Shown here piece by piece: positions 36,310-47,771 of a DNA stretch of 64,000 bases. A program made the position numbers and the translations under genes. The first letter of the stretch is position 1. Every line of letters begins with the position of its first letter. Origin of the DNA: Ceratodon purpureus (lineage: Eukaryota; Streptophyta; Bryopsida; Pseudoditrichales; Ditrichaceae); contig CM026433.1 in the NCBI GenBank assembly GCA_014871385.1, positions 15,069,985 through 15,133,984 on the forward strand, written 5' to 3'. Below the pieces are notes generated by a model, which saw nothing but the letters and a program-made list of their open reading frames with translations, made no database searches and was not told where the DNA came from.

Positions 36310-37260
36310 AATAATAACTAAGTACTTTGTTGAATCACTCACAGACCATAAGTTTTGGCAATTTTTACTGTTTTGGCAATTTTTTACTGTTTTTGCATTG
36401 TTTTACTTTAGAGGCACTGTTTTTATTGTTTAGGCACTATTTTAATTGTTTAGACACTGTTCTTCTGTCTAATGTGATACAGTATCACCACTGCTCTTGC
36501 TATTGCTACTTAATTTTGTTTATTTGCTCACTGTGATTTGGTTTGCTCCAAGTCACTAATCTGTTTTATTTTTAATCTCATTTTTTATTTATTCGCTCAC
36601 TGTGATTTGGTTTGCTGACTAGTTCTGCTATGAATTATTTGTTCTCAGTTTCAAGTTTTAGTTTATTTGTTTACTTTGAATTATTTGTTTTCAATTTTGG
36701 TTTATTTGTTTGTTTCAAGTTTGCAGATTTTTCAAACAGTCTATTTGCTCTACTGATTTGTTTCAAGTTTATATTCTGAAGTATTTTTATTTATTTATCT
36801 GCTCTAAAGTTTTTCCAAGATTGTTCGTTGATTTACTAGCTTTGGTTTTTCCATCAGCTTTGGTTTTACCATGGGGTGATACCAAGATTCTGTTTTGGCA
36901 TTTGGCATTTGGCATTTTACTGTTTTGGTCGTGTTTTTACAGTTTAAGTGTTTTAGTAGTTTAAGTGCGCTGTATTTACTATTTTTTATTATTTGAATTT
37001 TTATTACTTTTTTGTAATGATTTATTTCTTGTTTGTTTAATTATATTTTTTCATATTTTGCATAAGTATTTTAATCATTGGCTAAAATGTTCAATCTAAT
37101 TTTATTTTCTTTCTAGTGTAATTGTTTTAATTGTTTTTGATGTTTAGGTTATTTTCATATGCTTTGTTATTTGAGTGTTTTTGAATAATGGATTGAATTT
37201 AGTTTAAGTGCATTGATTTTGTTGCTTACATATATATTTCATGGTTTTTATATATTTTTT
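36310..37260. repeat. T-rich low-complexity region with short direct repeats
   Basis: Nearly 1 kb in which the plus strand is dominated by T with scattered GTTT and CACTG motifs. A 27-bp unit containing CTCACTGTGATTTGGTTTGC occurs at 36521-36547 and again, with one mismatch, at 36590-36616. Near 36356-36450 short units of the type TTTTGGCAATTTTTACTG and TTTAGGCACTGTT are repeated imperfectly. No gene. Confidence 0.55.
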
Positions 37261-40200
37261 TATTGGTGGAACAGAGTGCACAGAAAGTGAACTTTACATG
37301 CGGCCTTTATAGTGTCGCTTGAATTCTGTGAAGCAAGTTGAAGCCCACAATTTGGGAAAGTTACATTTAGGAGTTCTTGCCGCAATGAGTCTACCTTTGG
37401 TCCACCTAACTTTGGCATATGTACGAGGAAACTGCAATGTGGAAGAGTAGGATGTGAAATCCTCACCCTTAGAAATTTTGATGAGAGAAAAAAATAGTCA
37501 TAGTTATTAATAGATATCCTAAAGAGGGAGCAAATATGCCTAACTGTACCAAATGTGTAGTAAAGGTTTCCAAAATCTTTGACTGTAAAGAAATGTCAAA
37601 AGAGTTTAATTTTGAAGAAGCTTTGACTAATTCTGTGGAATTAGCAACTTCTTGTCTTATTTTAGATAGAGAGGTAATTATGGGAGTTGTAGTTTTGAGT
37701 GGACTTTCAGAAGATGAAGCTACATTGTTAGAAAGAAGGGCATTAAGATTATGGGGAAGTGGGCTTATGTCGAAAAATCTCCAGATAAACTATCTAGGTT
37801 GATAGCAATGTTCGAATGCCGCTTTGCAAGGAAATTTGGAAGGTATTTTTTTTTTCCTTCAATTTTTATGCTATGGTGGTTTTGTTTTGAATGTATTGTT
37901 TTCACCATGTTGTTTTAATCTTTGTGATTTTATTATGTATTAATTTTTGTATTTGTTTTTAGGGTATGTACATCCGAAGGTGAAGCGACAGAAAATTGTA
38001 GAATACAAAGAGGAGTTGAAGATTACAGATGATTATGAGTTAGATCTTGCAGCTGATGGTTTCGTCAAGGATCTCTGAAAGCATTTTTTGAAGTATTTTT
38101 CAAATACTTACAAAGGCCTATGCGACTTATATAAGAATCTCACTGGACTTAGTAAGATGAGTGATAGCACGTTTTCAGATATAAAAATTACTGAAAACTT
38201 TGCTAGTTTGCTACATAATGACAAAGATTACGGATTTGATTTTATTGGGAGGTTTCTTCGCAAAATCCAATATAGAAGTCTTGATCTTGATCTATATACT
38301 TGAGTAGAATTCTTGATGTAGATTTTTCTAGGATGTTGTGTATGGTCTGATGAACAATTTGGTATATGTTTTGGTATATGGTTTGATATACAATTCTATA
38401 TGCATTTGAAATCAACTTCAGATCTATTGAAAACAATATGTAACATGTTATATTATAATATGTACAAAGTTGATATACTCCATATCCATATTGATACATA
38501 TAATGTATATTATTACTGATATATGCCTATTGTATAAATATACTTAAATAAAATAGTATTGTAGTAATTTTATTTTTCTTTTGCAGGTTTTATTAATCAC
38601 ATTTGACTAATTTTTTAACAAAAAATGTGGACTTACAAAGCCAATAATTTGTTGTATTCCGGTAAGTGCCAAAGTGAAAGTTGATTGGATATCCAACATT
38701 TGCTTATTGAATTTCTAATTGATGTCATTGGCATAGTAATGAGTTTCTTTTACCATATCAAGTATTTTTTCGTCACTACACAACTCTACAAGGCTTTTTT
38801 CTTCAATTAAATTCTCTATAGTGTCAAAGCCTAGCCTAAAATTGTGCCAAGGGTATTGTTTGGATTCTACTAAGTATATCAATAACAATGAAATGGCTAA
38901 GGGCTGAATTATCTAGTGTCAAAATTTTGTCCCTTGACCTTTTATTGCTGTTTCTTCTCTATACCACAAAATTTTCTTTAGCTTTGTTCGCGAGAAGATG
39001 TTTCAGGCTTTGCGTGAGGGAGTCTACCTCCATGGTATCTTCTTCATGCACAAAGTAGGCCAAAAAGGCGACGAAGGTGGCCATCCGTGCTTTTCTTTGC
39101 AATAGGTGTTGGTGATATTGACGATTTCATTATTAATATAGTATTGGACACCACCTCTTCTCTAGTCTTCTCCTTCCAACACAACGAAAGGTTCATATTG
39201 CTATAGTGTAACATAGACACAATTAAGTGCTCAGCTTGCTCATTGTATAATTTGGGCACTTCAAGAATCCTTATTTTTTTATCTGCGTTTTTAAGTAAGG
39301 ACCAGGTACAATTTTTCTTGGATTTTAATTTCATACTACTATGTTGTAATATTTTGGTTTTGTTTGAATTTGTATTTAGTTTTCTTGTAAAGAAAGTTGC
39401 ATAGTAGTAAAAGATTTTACAAAAACGATTTGGTATAGTTACTTTTTGAGATTTTATGTTGGTATTGTTTTTACATACAGTTCTATCGCAAATATAATTG
39501 TGTTGGGGGTTTGTCAGATACTTAGCTCAGAGGTGAGGTTTGGGTGTGGCCTTGAGCAGAGTTTAGTCTCTGTTCTAAATTTTGCCATCCTCCAGCTTAC
39601 AGTCCTCACTTTCTACCTTGGATTTTGCTTCGCTAGGTATATTTCTACACGCAAGGACAGAATGCTTGCATAGATTGTTGGGTTGCTTCTACCTTGGACA
39701 GATAGACGGTACCACATTTTGTTGTTAAGAGACTTCAATGATGCAAAAACTTCTTCTCAAAATAAGTGAATGAAGGATTTGTTGCTTTCAGATTGAATAG
39801 TAGGCTATTGTTTGCATTGAGCTTGCCATTCTTGTTGCATCAAAGCAACATTTGCTAGGGAAGTAGGATGTTGTGTTGGAGTTTGAGGGTATAGGTTTTA
39901 GTAAACTTACCATAGGCTGTGCATAGTTGACATTCTTTGATGCACATTTTGCAACAACATTTTTACTTGGTTGTTGTAGGCCTAGATGCGAGCTCAAACA
40001 ACAACAAAAATAACGGGTTTTTCTCATAGTTTGATAACAATTTGAATACAGTGTTGGGCTTGCACTTTGCGGTTGGAGGATGTAGTAGGATGTCTAAGGC
40101 TTGAATTTAAGGGGCAGTTTGAAGCTAAGTTACATCCTAAAGATGAGATCTACAGCCTCTATAAGGATTTACTTTTGTTGATGGTGTGGTGTAGTGACAT

Positions 40201-41244
40201 TGTCGTTGATTTTGTTGACTTGGCTGTTATTTTGTGTTATCTTCTTTGAGTTTGCATTAAAGTAGCTACCGCTCGACTTGGCTACTATAGGGCTAAATAC
40301 ATGTTTGAGCAACAACAACGATAGCCAAACCTTCGTGTAGTCTAATGATAGCTTTAATTTGAAGTAGGACTGAAGCTTTCCATAAGGAGTTGTCAAAGGA
40401 CGTCTAAGGCGGGTGCGGCTAGAGGTTGGAGCGTTGTTGAAAATAGGTGGTGAATTCTCCAGCTTCTGTTTGCTACCCAAATGACAGTGTTGTGGTGTTG
40501 ATGGCAAATATTAATACTAAGGATAGTAATTTTGGCTTAAAAGTAAGATCCAAAAAATTTGGATTTAGGCCTATAACTTTGAGTGTCGAGAGATAGTTGC
40601 TATTGGGTTCAATGTCTAGCGAGGTCCTTTAATTTGTGGTTTTGTAAGTCCTTTGATTTGAGGCTGTAGATTGGCTTCGTGTATCGCAACGTTCTATAGG
40701 TGTATTCCACCTTAGTAGAATGGTAGCTTCCTAAATCTACTAATTAAAAGAAGTGTTCTACAAAGGCTAGAAATGTTAAGAATGGACATGGTTATGAGCC
40801 CGGAGGCTTTGTTTTTTTCATGTACTGTATCGTGCAACATAGTGCAGGTTGTTAGTTTGAGACTTCACAAGTGTTGTGTGAGAATGTTACATTCTCTACC
40901 AAGCGGCTTCTAACAACTATATCCAGGATCCACGGCATGGAGGAAATAGAGTAGAGAACTCAAACACATGCTTTGCTCTTCAAAAGACACTTTTCAATCT
41001 TTATTCCTTCACACACATGAATTGTGCCTCAATAGATCCTATTACTACGCTACAACATTCTTCCTCAAAAAAAACAGTTCTTTCCACACATTCACTCTAC
41101 CATGAGGGATAAGGTATGGAAGAGACCACAGAATCCAACATACACTCTTCCTATTCACCTATCTTTTTAACAACTAACACCTTCGCTAGTCCCTCATCAC
41201 AATTTTGCAGTGCTCATCTACTCAACATGACATCCAGAAGAGCT
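37261..41244. other. Spacer DNA, probably old repeat debris, no gene supported
   Basis: Several ORFs of 60-96 codons occur (for example 37536-37802 plus, 39044-39334 minus), none with a family signature I recognise. The composition is mixed and the region reads like decayed transposon sequence, but no diagnostic domain is visible. Confidence 0.4.
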
Positions 41245-44200
41245 TAACACCCTCTAAAACACATTCAATCTCTCTATAAATTACATTCATTGCATCAAAT
41301 GTATCTTAACTATATTCTAAATCCATAACAAAAATAGTTAAAAATAGATTTAAAATTTCAAGAAACTAATCATACTTGAAAAGCCAAAAACAACAATCCT
41401 TACATCAAGGCTCAAAGTAAGACCATCCCCATTCTCTCACCATAAAAAAACAAACTTAAAAATTGACATCAACTCCTAAGTGCCATTGATAATCCATAAT
41501 TTGTACATCTTCCCATTTTAGTACACACACATGCGAAACTATTTATATTTTATATTGCAAACTAACGGAGGGTGAAAAAGGAAGTGCTCGTGCAAGACCA
41601 TCTGGTTTCTGGGTTGAGCATTTCGGGTTCCAGATCTGAGTCCGGAGCTGCGATTTGCGAGAGTTTTTCACGCGATGAGCGGCTCGACGCTTCGCCGATG
41701 ATCTGCTGTGGAGGGCAGTGGGGTCGGTGAACTGTGGGTGAAGAGCTACGCAGCTGGAACGAGAGAGAGGGAGCTTGGTTTCTGTGGGGTTGCGAGATCG
41801 GGATTGCGGAAGGGCAGGTGCGGATTGCGGCAGTTGGAGGGAGTTTCTGGCGAGGAGAGTGGGTTCGGAGGAGATTCGTTTCACGAAGTTTGGTTTGGAG
41901 GAGATCGAGCTCGAGAGTGGCGAAGATGGGTAGGGTTGGGTTGGTGGGGGTGGCGTGTCTGCTCGTTCTGCTGCAGCTCTGTAATGCCGACGAGTATAAC
42001 CACCGGGTACGTTTTGGGTTTCCGTGTCTCCATGCGGATTTTCATCTCCTTGGTCTTGGTTTCTCATGGCTCTGGTTTTTCGTCTTTGGGATTGTAATTG
42101 ATGGGGGAGGGTTTCAGGGTTTCTGTGATGGTTGGGGTTTTGGAGCTTATTCTAGACATGGGCATGGAGTCATCGCTCGCCTGTGGTTAACTCTGTGTAA
42201 TTTTGATGAGTTTCCGGGTGAAGTGAAGATGTTCTTGTCGTACCAACTAAGTCAGCAATAAATCCAAAGAAAATGATGATTGGGATAAGCTGATGTTGTT
42301 GATGTTGGTTGTGCTGTAATCAACAGCGTGGTGATGTTTGTGAGCATTTTATTGTTTGGATTTGATGGTGATGCCGTGACCTAATTCATTATGACTTCAC
42401 TTAAGGGAAAGTGGGTTCAGAAATGCGGGGTTTAGTTGATGGTGTTTAGTGTTTTCAAATTAGCAGAGCTGTTTTCTGCAGCTGGTCTCTTGTTTCTTGT
42501 CGCAACGGCTTTGTTGGAAAGACAGTGTAGAAACCCAAGGGTGTTTGTCCTGGTTTGATTTTATGCGTTTTTTGTGTAGTTGAAACATTTCTTGAGATGG
42601 ATTGTTCATGGTCAGCACGGGAAAAGAATTTTGCGGTCTTTCCGTTGTAGTTAATCGACTCAAGCTGTGGGACCAAGTTCTCCTAAGTTCCATCTGGAAA
42701 GATGACTTGAGGTCTGTGTCGTTACTGAAGTGGTGTAATGCTGACTGCATACTCTCTGTTCTGTGGAATGTGCAGTATGGTAATGGAGACCAGGTGGTGC
42801 TGTGGGTAAACAAGGTGGGGCCCTACAACAATCCTCAAGAGACGTACAACTACTATAGCCTGCCGTTCTGCAGTCCGGGCGCTGGCTCAAAGGCTCGACA
42901 CAAATGGGGAGGACTTGGCGAAGTTCTGGAAGGGAATGAGCTGATTGACAGTGAGATTGAGATCAAGTTCAAGAGTAAGTGGTCGCAGATATTGTCGATG
43001 GAGTGAGGTTTGATTGTGGAAGTATCGTCGTTTGCTGGTTGATAACGTGCAATTAAGTTTTTCCTTGTGCGCTCTGAGTCACGAAGTCCAGTGTCAGGAA
43101 GCGGAAGTTGAATCTTGGGTGTCATCATGTGCTTTTATAATTTGTCTCCCCAGAGGTCGCTGACCCGTCTTGTGTATGACACAGCGCCTGTGGAGAAGAA
43201 AACGATCTGCAGTTTCGACATGGATGCGATTTCAGCTGGAACTTTCAAAGACGCTGTCAAGAACATTTACTGGTTTGAGTTTTTCATGGGTGAGTTCAGG
43301 AGCAACTTGGTTGGTTGGATGGAAGCTTTGGGACGTGGTGATAGGAGCAATTTTTTAGAGCTGAATTATAGGACGAATTTGTGATTGAATGCTGTCTTTG
43401 AAAGATGGGGTTGACTAAGTTTCTGACGATTGAATATGTGTTGTGTGTTGGTGCATTTGCCCCTGTCCGTTGCAGACGATCTTCCACTGTGGGGTATGTA
43501 ACTGCTGATCCTTTTGGCACACGTTCTAGGGGTCCGGTGATAATGTTGTGTCAAAGTCTACGAGTGTCGATTTCGAATGCCAGACATGCGGACATCTTAG
43601 TACACACTGTCATGTCCGCATTGTCCTGTGTATTGCTCCATGGTAGCTATTTGACATTTTTGGTCCTTATTACTTGGCGTAAACAGCAATGATGGTGCCT
43701 TACGTACTGATGAATATGTATAGGCTTCGTCGGAGAGCAACACTCAGACAAGGAAGATGATGCTAAGTTCATGATATACACACACAAGGACTTGGTGATC
43801 AAGTACAACAACGATCAGGTACTGTTTTGTGAGCTGAATGAACGGTCTTCTGTAGGGTTCTGTGAATTTGGAGGCCGTTGATGGGATGCTTATGGTTGCA
43901 TATAGGTTGGCGTGACTAAGATTGCATGGTTGTGTTGGTATGGACAGATCATCCAAGTGAACCTGACTCAAGACAACCTCCAGCCCTTGACTCCTGGAAA
44001 GAAGATCGATCTGACGTACGCAGTACACTGGGAAGAAACGAACACATCGTACATTCGACGATTTGATGCGTATCTGGACTACCCATTCTTCGAGCATCAG
44101 GTGCGTATGAGAACCAGTATGGCCAGTCTGATGCGCAGGCTGGCATTGACAATGGATGTTTACGTGGGCCTTTTGACTGCTGGGTAGCACGCAAGCCTGA

Positions 44201-47053
44201 TGTTCTTTGCCATGAGGTTTGGCTTGGTGTTGGTGGGGGCTCGACAGGATATATGAATCGTCTTGTAAAGCATTATTGTTACTGTAGAGGGGGGCGTTTT
44301 GGAATATTGACTATTGTGGTTGGTTTGGTTCGGATGGGCGTTGTGATGACAGATTCACTGGTTCTCCATCTTCAACTCGTTCATGATGGTGATATTCCTG
44401 ACGGGGCTGGTTTCGATGATTTTGATGCGTACGCTCCGCAACGACTACGCAAAGTACGCACGCGAGGATGATGATCTGGAATCCTTGGTGAGTGCAGATT
44501 CACAGTTATGTCTGAAACGGAAAGGCCTTTGGAAGCGCGATGTCGAAGTTGAGATCGTCGGTGACGGGAATGACCTGATTTGTGGGTGTGGTGGTGCAGG
44601 AGAGGGATGTGAGTGAAGAGTCGGGATGGAAGTTGGTCCATGGAGATGTGTTTCGAGCACCTCGGCAGCTGGTACTTTTATCTGCATTGATTGGGACCGG
44701 TGCCCAGCTGGCGATGCTGGTGTTGTTGGTGATCCTGTTGTCTATCGTAGGAATGCTCTACGTCGGGTACGTGCACTGAGCTGTTGACCTTTTTGGGGGG
44801 TGTCTTAGTGAAGCGGGTGTTTATAAGAGTTCCGTGGAAAATGAAGAGTAGAGGCCGTGCGAAGTAGGGTTCTCGCCCTGGTGTGCTACATCATTGCAGT
44901 TGTGAGATGTGGTAGTACGAGGCTGTTTAATGGAGGCTTGAATGCATGGTTGCAGGCGTGGAGCTATCGTGACGGCATTCATCGTATGCTACGCGCTGAC
45001 ATCTTTCATAGCAGGATACGTGAGCGGAGGGTTCTACTCGCGCCACGATGGTATCCATCTGTACTTCTGAGGAACTGGAAGTGGAGGATACCTGATGTCG
45101 AGTCTCCCGTTCGCTTAGTTTTTGAGGTGATACTCATTGTTGGTTTGTGATTGTTGTGCAGGAAAGCACTGGATGAAGTCGATGCTGCTGACTGCATCGT
45201 TGTTCCCATTCTTGTGCTTCGGCATCGGGTTCATGTTGAACTTTGTAGCCATCTACTACCATTCTCTGGCGGCTATTCCGTTCGGCACGATGGTGGTGGT
45301 GTTGGTGATTTGGGCTTTCATCTCATTCCCCCTGGCTTTGTTCGGGACAGTGGTGGGGCGGAACTGGAGCGGGCAGCCCGACAACCCGTGCAGAGTGAAG
45401 ACCATCCCTCGCCCTATTCCGGACAAGAAGTGGTACTTGAAACCGTCGGTGGTTGCACTACTGGGTGGGTTGTTGCCGTTCGGTAGTATCTTCATCGAGA
45501 TGTACTTCGTGTTCACGTCGTTCTGGCAGTACAAGGTGGGTGGTTCAGGACCCTTTATACTCGGGAAAGGAGCGATAGTGAGAATCACCTTTTCTCTGTG
45601 GAATCGTGGCGTGTATTTTACTGCAATCGTCGGTTTGGTTTTTATTTTCGTGTTGCGATCCAGGTATACAAGTTGTCTGTTCTGACGAGTTTGGGTGGGG
45701 GTTTTGTTGCAGGTGTACTACGTGTATGGGTTCATGCTGCTGGTATTCATCATTTTGACCATCGTGACAGTGTGTGTGACGATCGTTGCAACGTACTTCT
45801 TGCTGAATGCGGAGAACTATCACTGGCAATGGACTTCGTTTTGGTCGGCAGCTTCTACGGCCTTGTATGTGTACCTGTACTCCATTTACTACTATCACAT
45901 GAAGACGAAGATGTCGGGGTTTTTCCAGATCAGTTTCTACTTCGGTTACACTCTGATGTTCTGCATCGGTCTTGGAATTTTCTGCGGTGAGTCGACTTGT
46001 GGCTGGTTGAAACTCGGGAAGTCCTCCTTGACGTAGAAATATTCTGTTTTGGATGTGTGTTGATTCTGCTCGTTTGTTGGGCATCATTGGGTCACATGTT
46101 TCTTGTAGGGTCACTGTTTGTCACCGTTCAATGTGGTGACTTATGTAAGTAGTGCACAGAACCAATCTGGCTACACTGAACTGCGTGTGGGTGGCGACCG
46201 GCGTGGGTCATGGTAATGGTACGGGCGATTGTGCATACCGTGAAGTGGAGTGTCTGACTGGTGTGACTGTGGTGTTTGCAGGTGCTGTTGGGTACCTAGG
46301 TTCATCCTTGTTCGTGCGCCGGATATACAGGAACATCAAATGCGATTAAATGCGAGGCTTATTTTTGCCGAATCAACATCCCGGCTTGGACTGGATTGGT
46401 CTTTGTATACCCGCATCTCCTTGGACTCCGTCACAGAATCTATTGCTGTCCTGGCCACAAGTACACACAATTGACAAGGCACGTGCTGATCTCTTGGCAG
46501 AATTTTAGTGCTAGAGTAAGCAGTGCCACTTCAGTGCTAGAGTGTGGTTGTAGGCAGCGCCGGATGACTGCATTGCTAAGGCTTTGTGATGCCACCTCGT
46601 TACCGCCTTCGGAGCGCCTCGTAGATACAGTAGGTTGGCAGTAGGAGGTATAAGTAGTCAGTGGTAGCAAACACCAAGCAGGTTTGAGGAGCGATAAACA
46701 GCTTGTAGGATGTTGATTTATTTACATAATTTATCAGAAAGTTTTTTTTTCATCTAGATGGCATTTGTTTCTGTTGATGTGATCATGCTTGTTCCCTGAT
46801 GCTTTAGTAGCACCATGAGTGCGAGACTTCTCCTGGTAGTTTTCGTAATGTGGTACGTCCAAGACACGCCATTTCCATGGCAAAGGTAGCGCGAGTAGTG
46901 TACGAAGTTGCTGCTCCGTGGAGTTAGACATCTTCTCCTTGCCGTTTGACTTCCTGGCTATGGGGTTCTCTGGGGAAGTCCCACGAATGAATATCTGCAA
47001 TTTAAACCTGTCCCCTTAATAGCTGATGAATTGGAATGTTGGATTCTCGGCCG
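41245..47053. repeat. Right arm of large inverted repeat (palindrome)
   Basis: Reverse complement of 25875-32225 (see left arm). The core 41611-47053 is close to collinear with 31306-25875. Stretches showing no difference include 41708-42261 (with 31209-30656), about 43744-45209 (with 29185-27720) and 46250-46644 (with 26677-26283). Intron 10 (45536-45712) and parts of introns 1 and 4 differ clearly. Confidence 0.9.
41926..46349 (+). CDS. TM9SF3: Nonaspanin, TM9SF3-like (right palindrome copy)
   Basis: Mirror copy of the gene at 26578-30991. Exons: 41926-42006, 42776-42974, 43185-43289, 43476-43493, 43724-43818, 43948-44100, 44353-44487, 44600-44766, 44956-45050, 45162-45535, 45713-45986 and 46282-46349; total 1764 nt, 587 residues. 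All splice borders are GT-AG and all phases fit. I found no amino-acid difference from the left copy; the few exon differences noticed are silent. For exon 3, the strong acceptor CTCCCCAG (ending 43153) would throw the frame and hit a stop after eight codons. The acceptor GACACAG ending 43184 restores [12 protein letters not shown], which matches the family in length, so I chose it. Signal peptide, nine spans and C-terminal K-x-D as in the left copy. Upstream sequence differs because the block at 31307-31756 has no counterpart here. Confidence 0.94.
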
Positions 47054-47483
47054 ATTGTTGAAATTCAGCGAAGCATGATTGTGCTATGTATTTGAATTAT
47101 TTTATAAAGTTTTGCATGTGTAGATAAACAAAGCGAGCTTCAAAGCGAATGAAATTAAGAGTATAGAAATAGAATATACAGATTATAAGATGGAATATAA
47201 AGGTGAAGAAATCAAGTGAAAATGGAAAGAAATTATTGTAAATGATTATAACATTTATAAATTGAATAATAAGTGCCTTGATTTCATATGAATGGAGTAA
47301 CAACCAAATAAATTGCATACATCATTTGTTATCAGTGGATATCATGTAAATTTTTTTAGTTTATTTCCATTCTCATTTCATTTTATGTATATTGTGAGCC
47401 ACCTCCGGGAGGGGCTCACGCGATGTGAGGCATCCCGCCGGTATGGGGTAGGACGTAGCCCGACCCGTCTGTAAGGGGTGCCT
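47054..47483. other. AT-rich flank, then short GC-rich stem sequence
   Basis: AT-rich DNA to about 47395, then a GC-rich segment at 47400-47480 including the foldback GAGCCACCTCCGGGAGGGGCTC. GGGGCTCACGCGATGTGAGG here is matched in inverted, diverged form by CTTACATCGCCTGAGCCCC at 47769-47788, so the element that follows may have longer, interrupted ends. Confidence 0.45.
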
Positions 47484-47771
47484 TAAGGTAGAAACACCTA
47501 TAACCGACAACTTAAAGCAGTTTAGCATATCAAAGCTTGGGTTATCGACAAGGAGATATTTTTGGTTCATAGGAAAATAAGGTTCATGAAGAATGAGCAT
47601 TTTTCCATGAATTATCTCCCAATATTGAAATTTGTACAATTTTTCAAAGTGAAAAGTACTTCCGAACCAATAGCCGATATATACAAATGAGGTACATCTG
47701 TTCTTTCATAATCTAGGAATTAGAAGATATCGGCTATTGGTCATCTGTCGACTATGGGTGTCTCAACCTTA
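47484..47771. mobile_element. MITE-like element, TA-flanked, copy B
   Basis: Bounded by AGGTAGAAACACCTATAACC and, inverted, GACTATGGGTGTCTCAACCT, each flanked by TA. These ends resemble those of copy A at 20940-21364 (consensus AGGTnGAnnCACCnATAnCCGAC). An internal inverted pair ACCAATAGCCGATAT / ATATCGGCTATTGGT lies near 47668 and 47728. No coding capacity. Confidence 0.55.

Noticed and set aside
37536-37802. 88-codon plus-strand ORF in the palindrome spacer
   Set aside because: No recognisable family and no splice partners; may be decayed transposon coding sequence but nothing diagnostic is visible.
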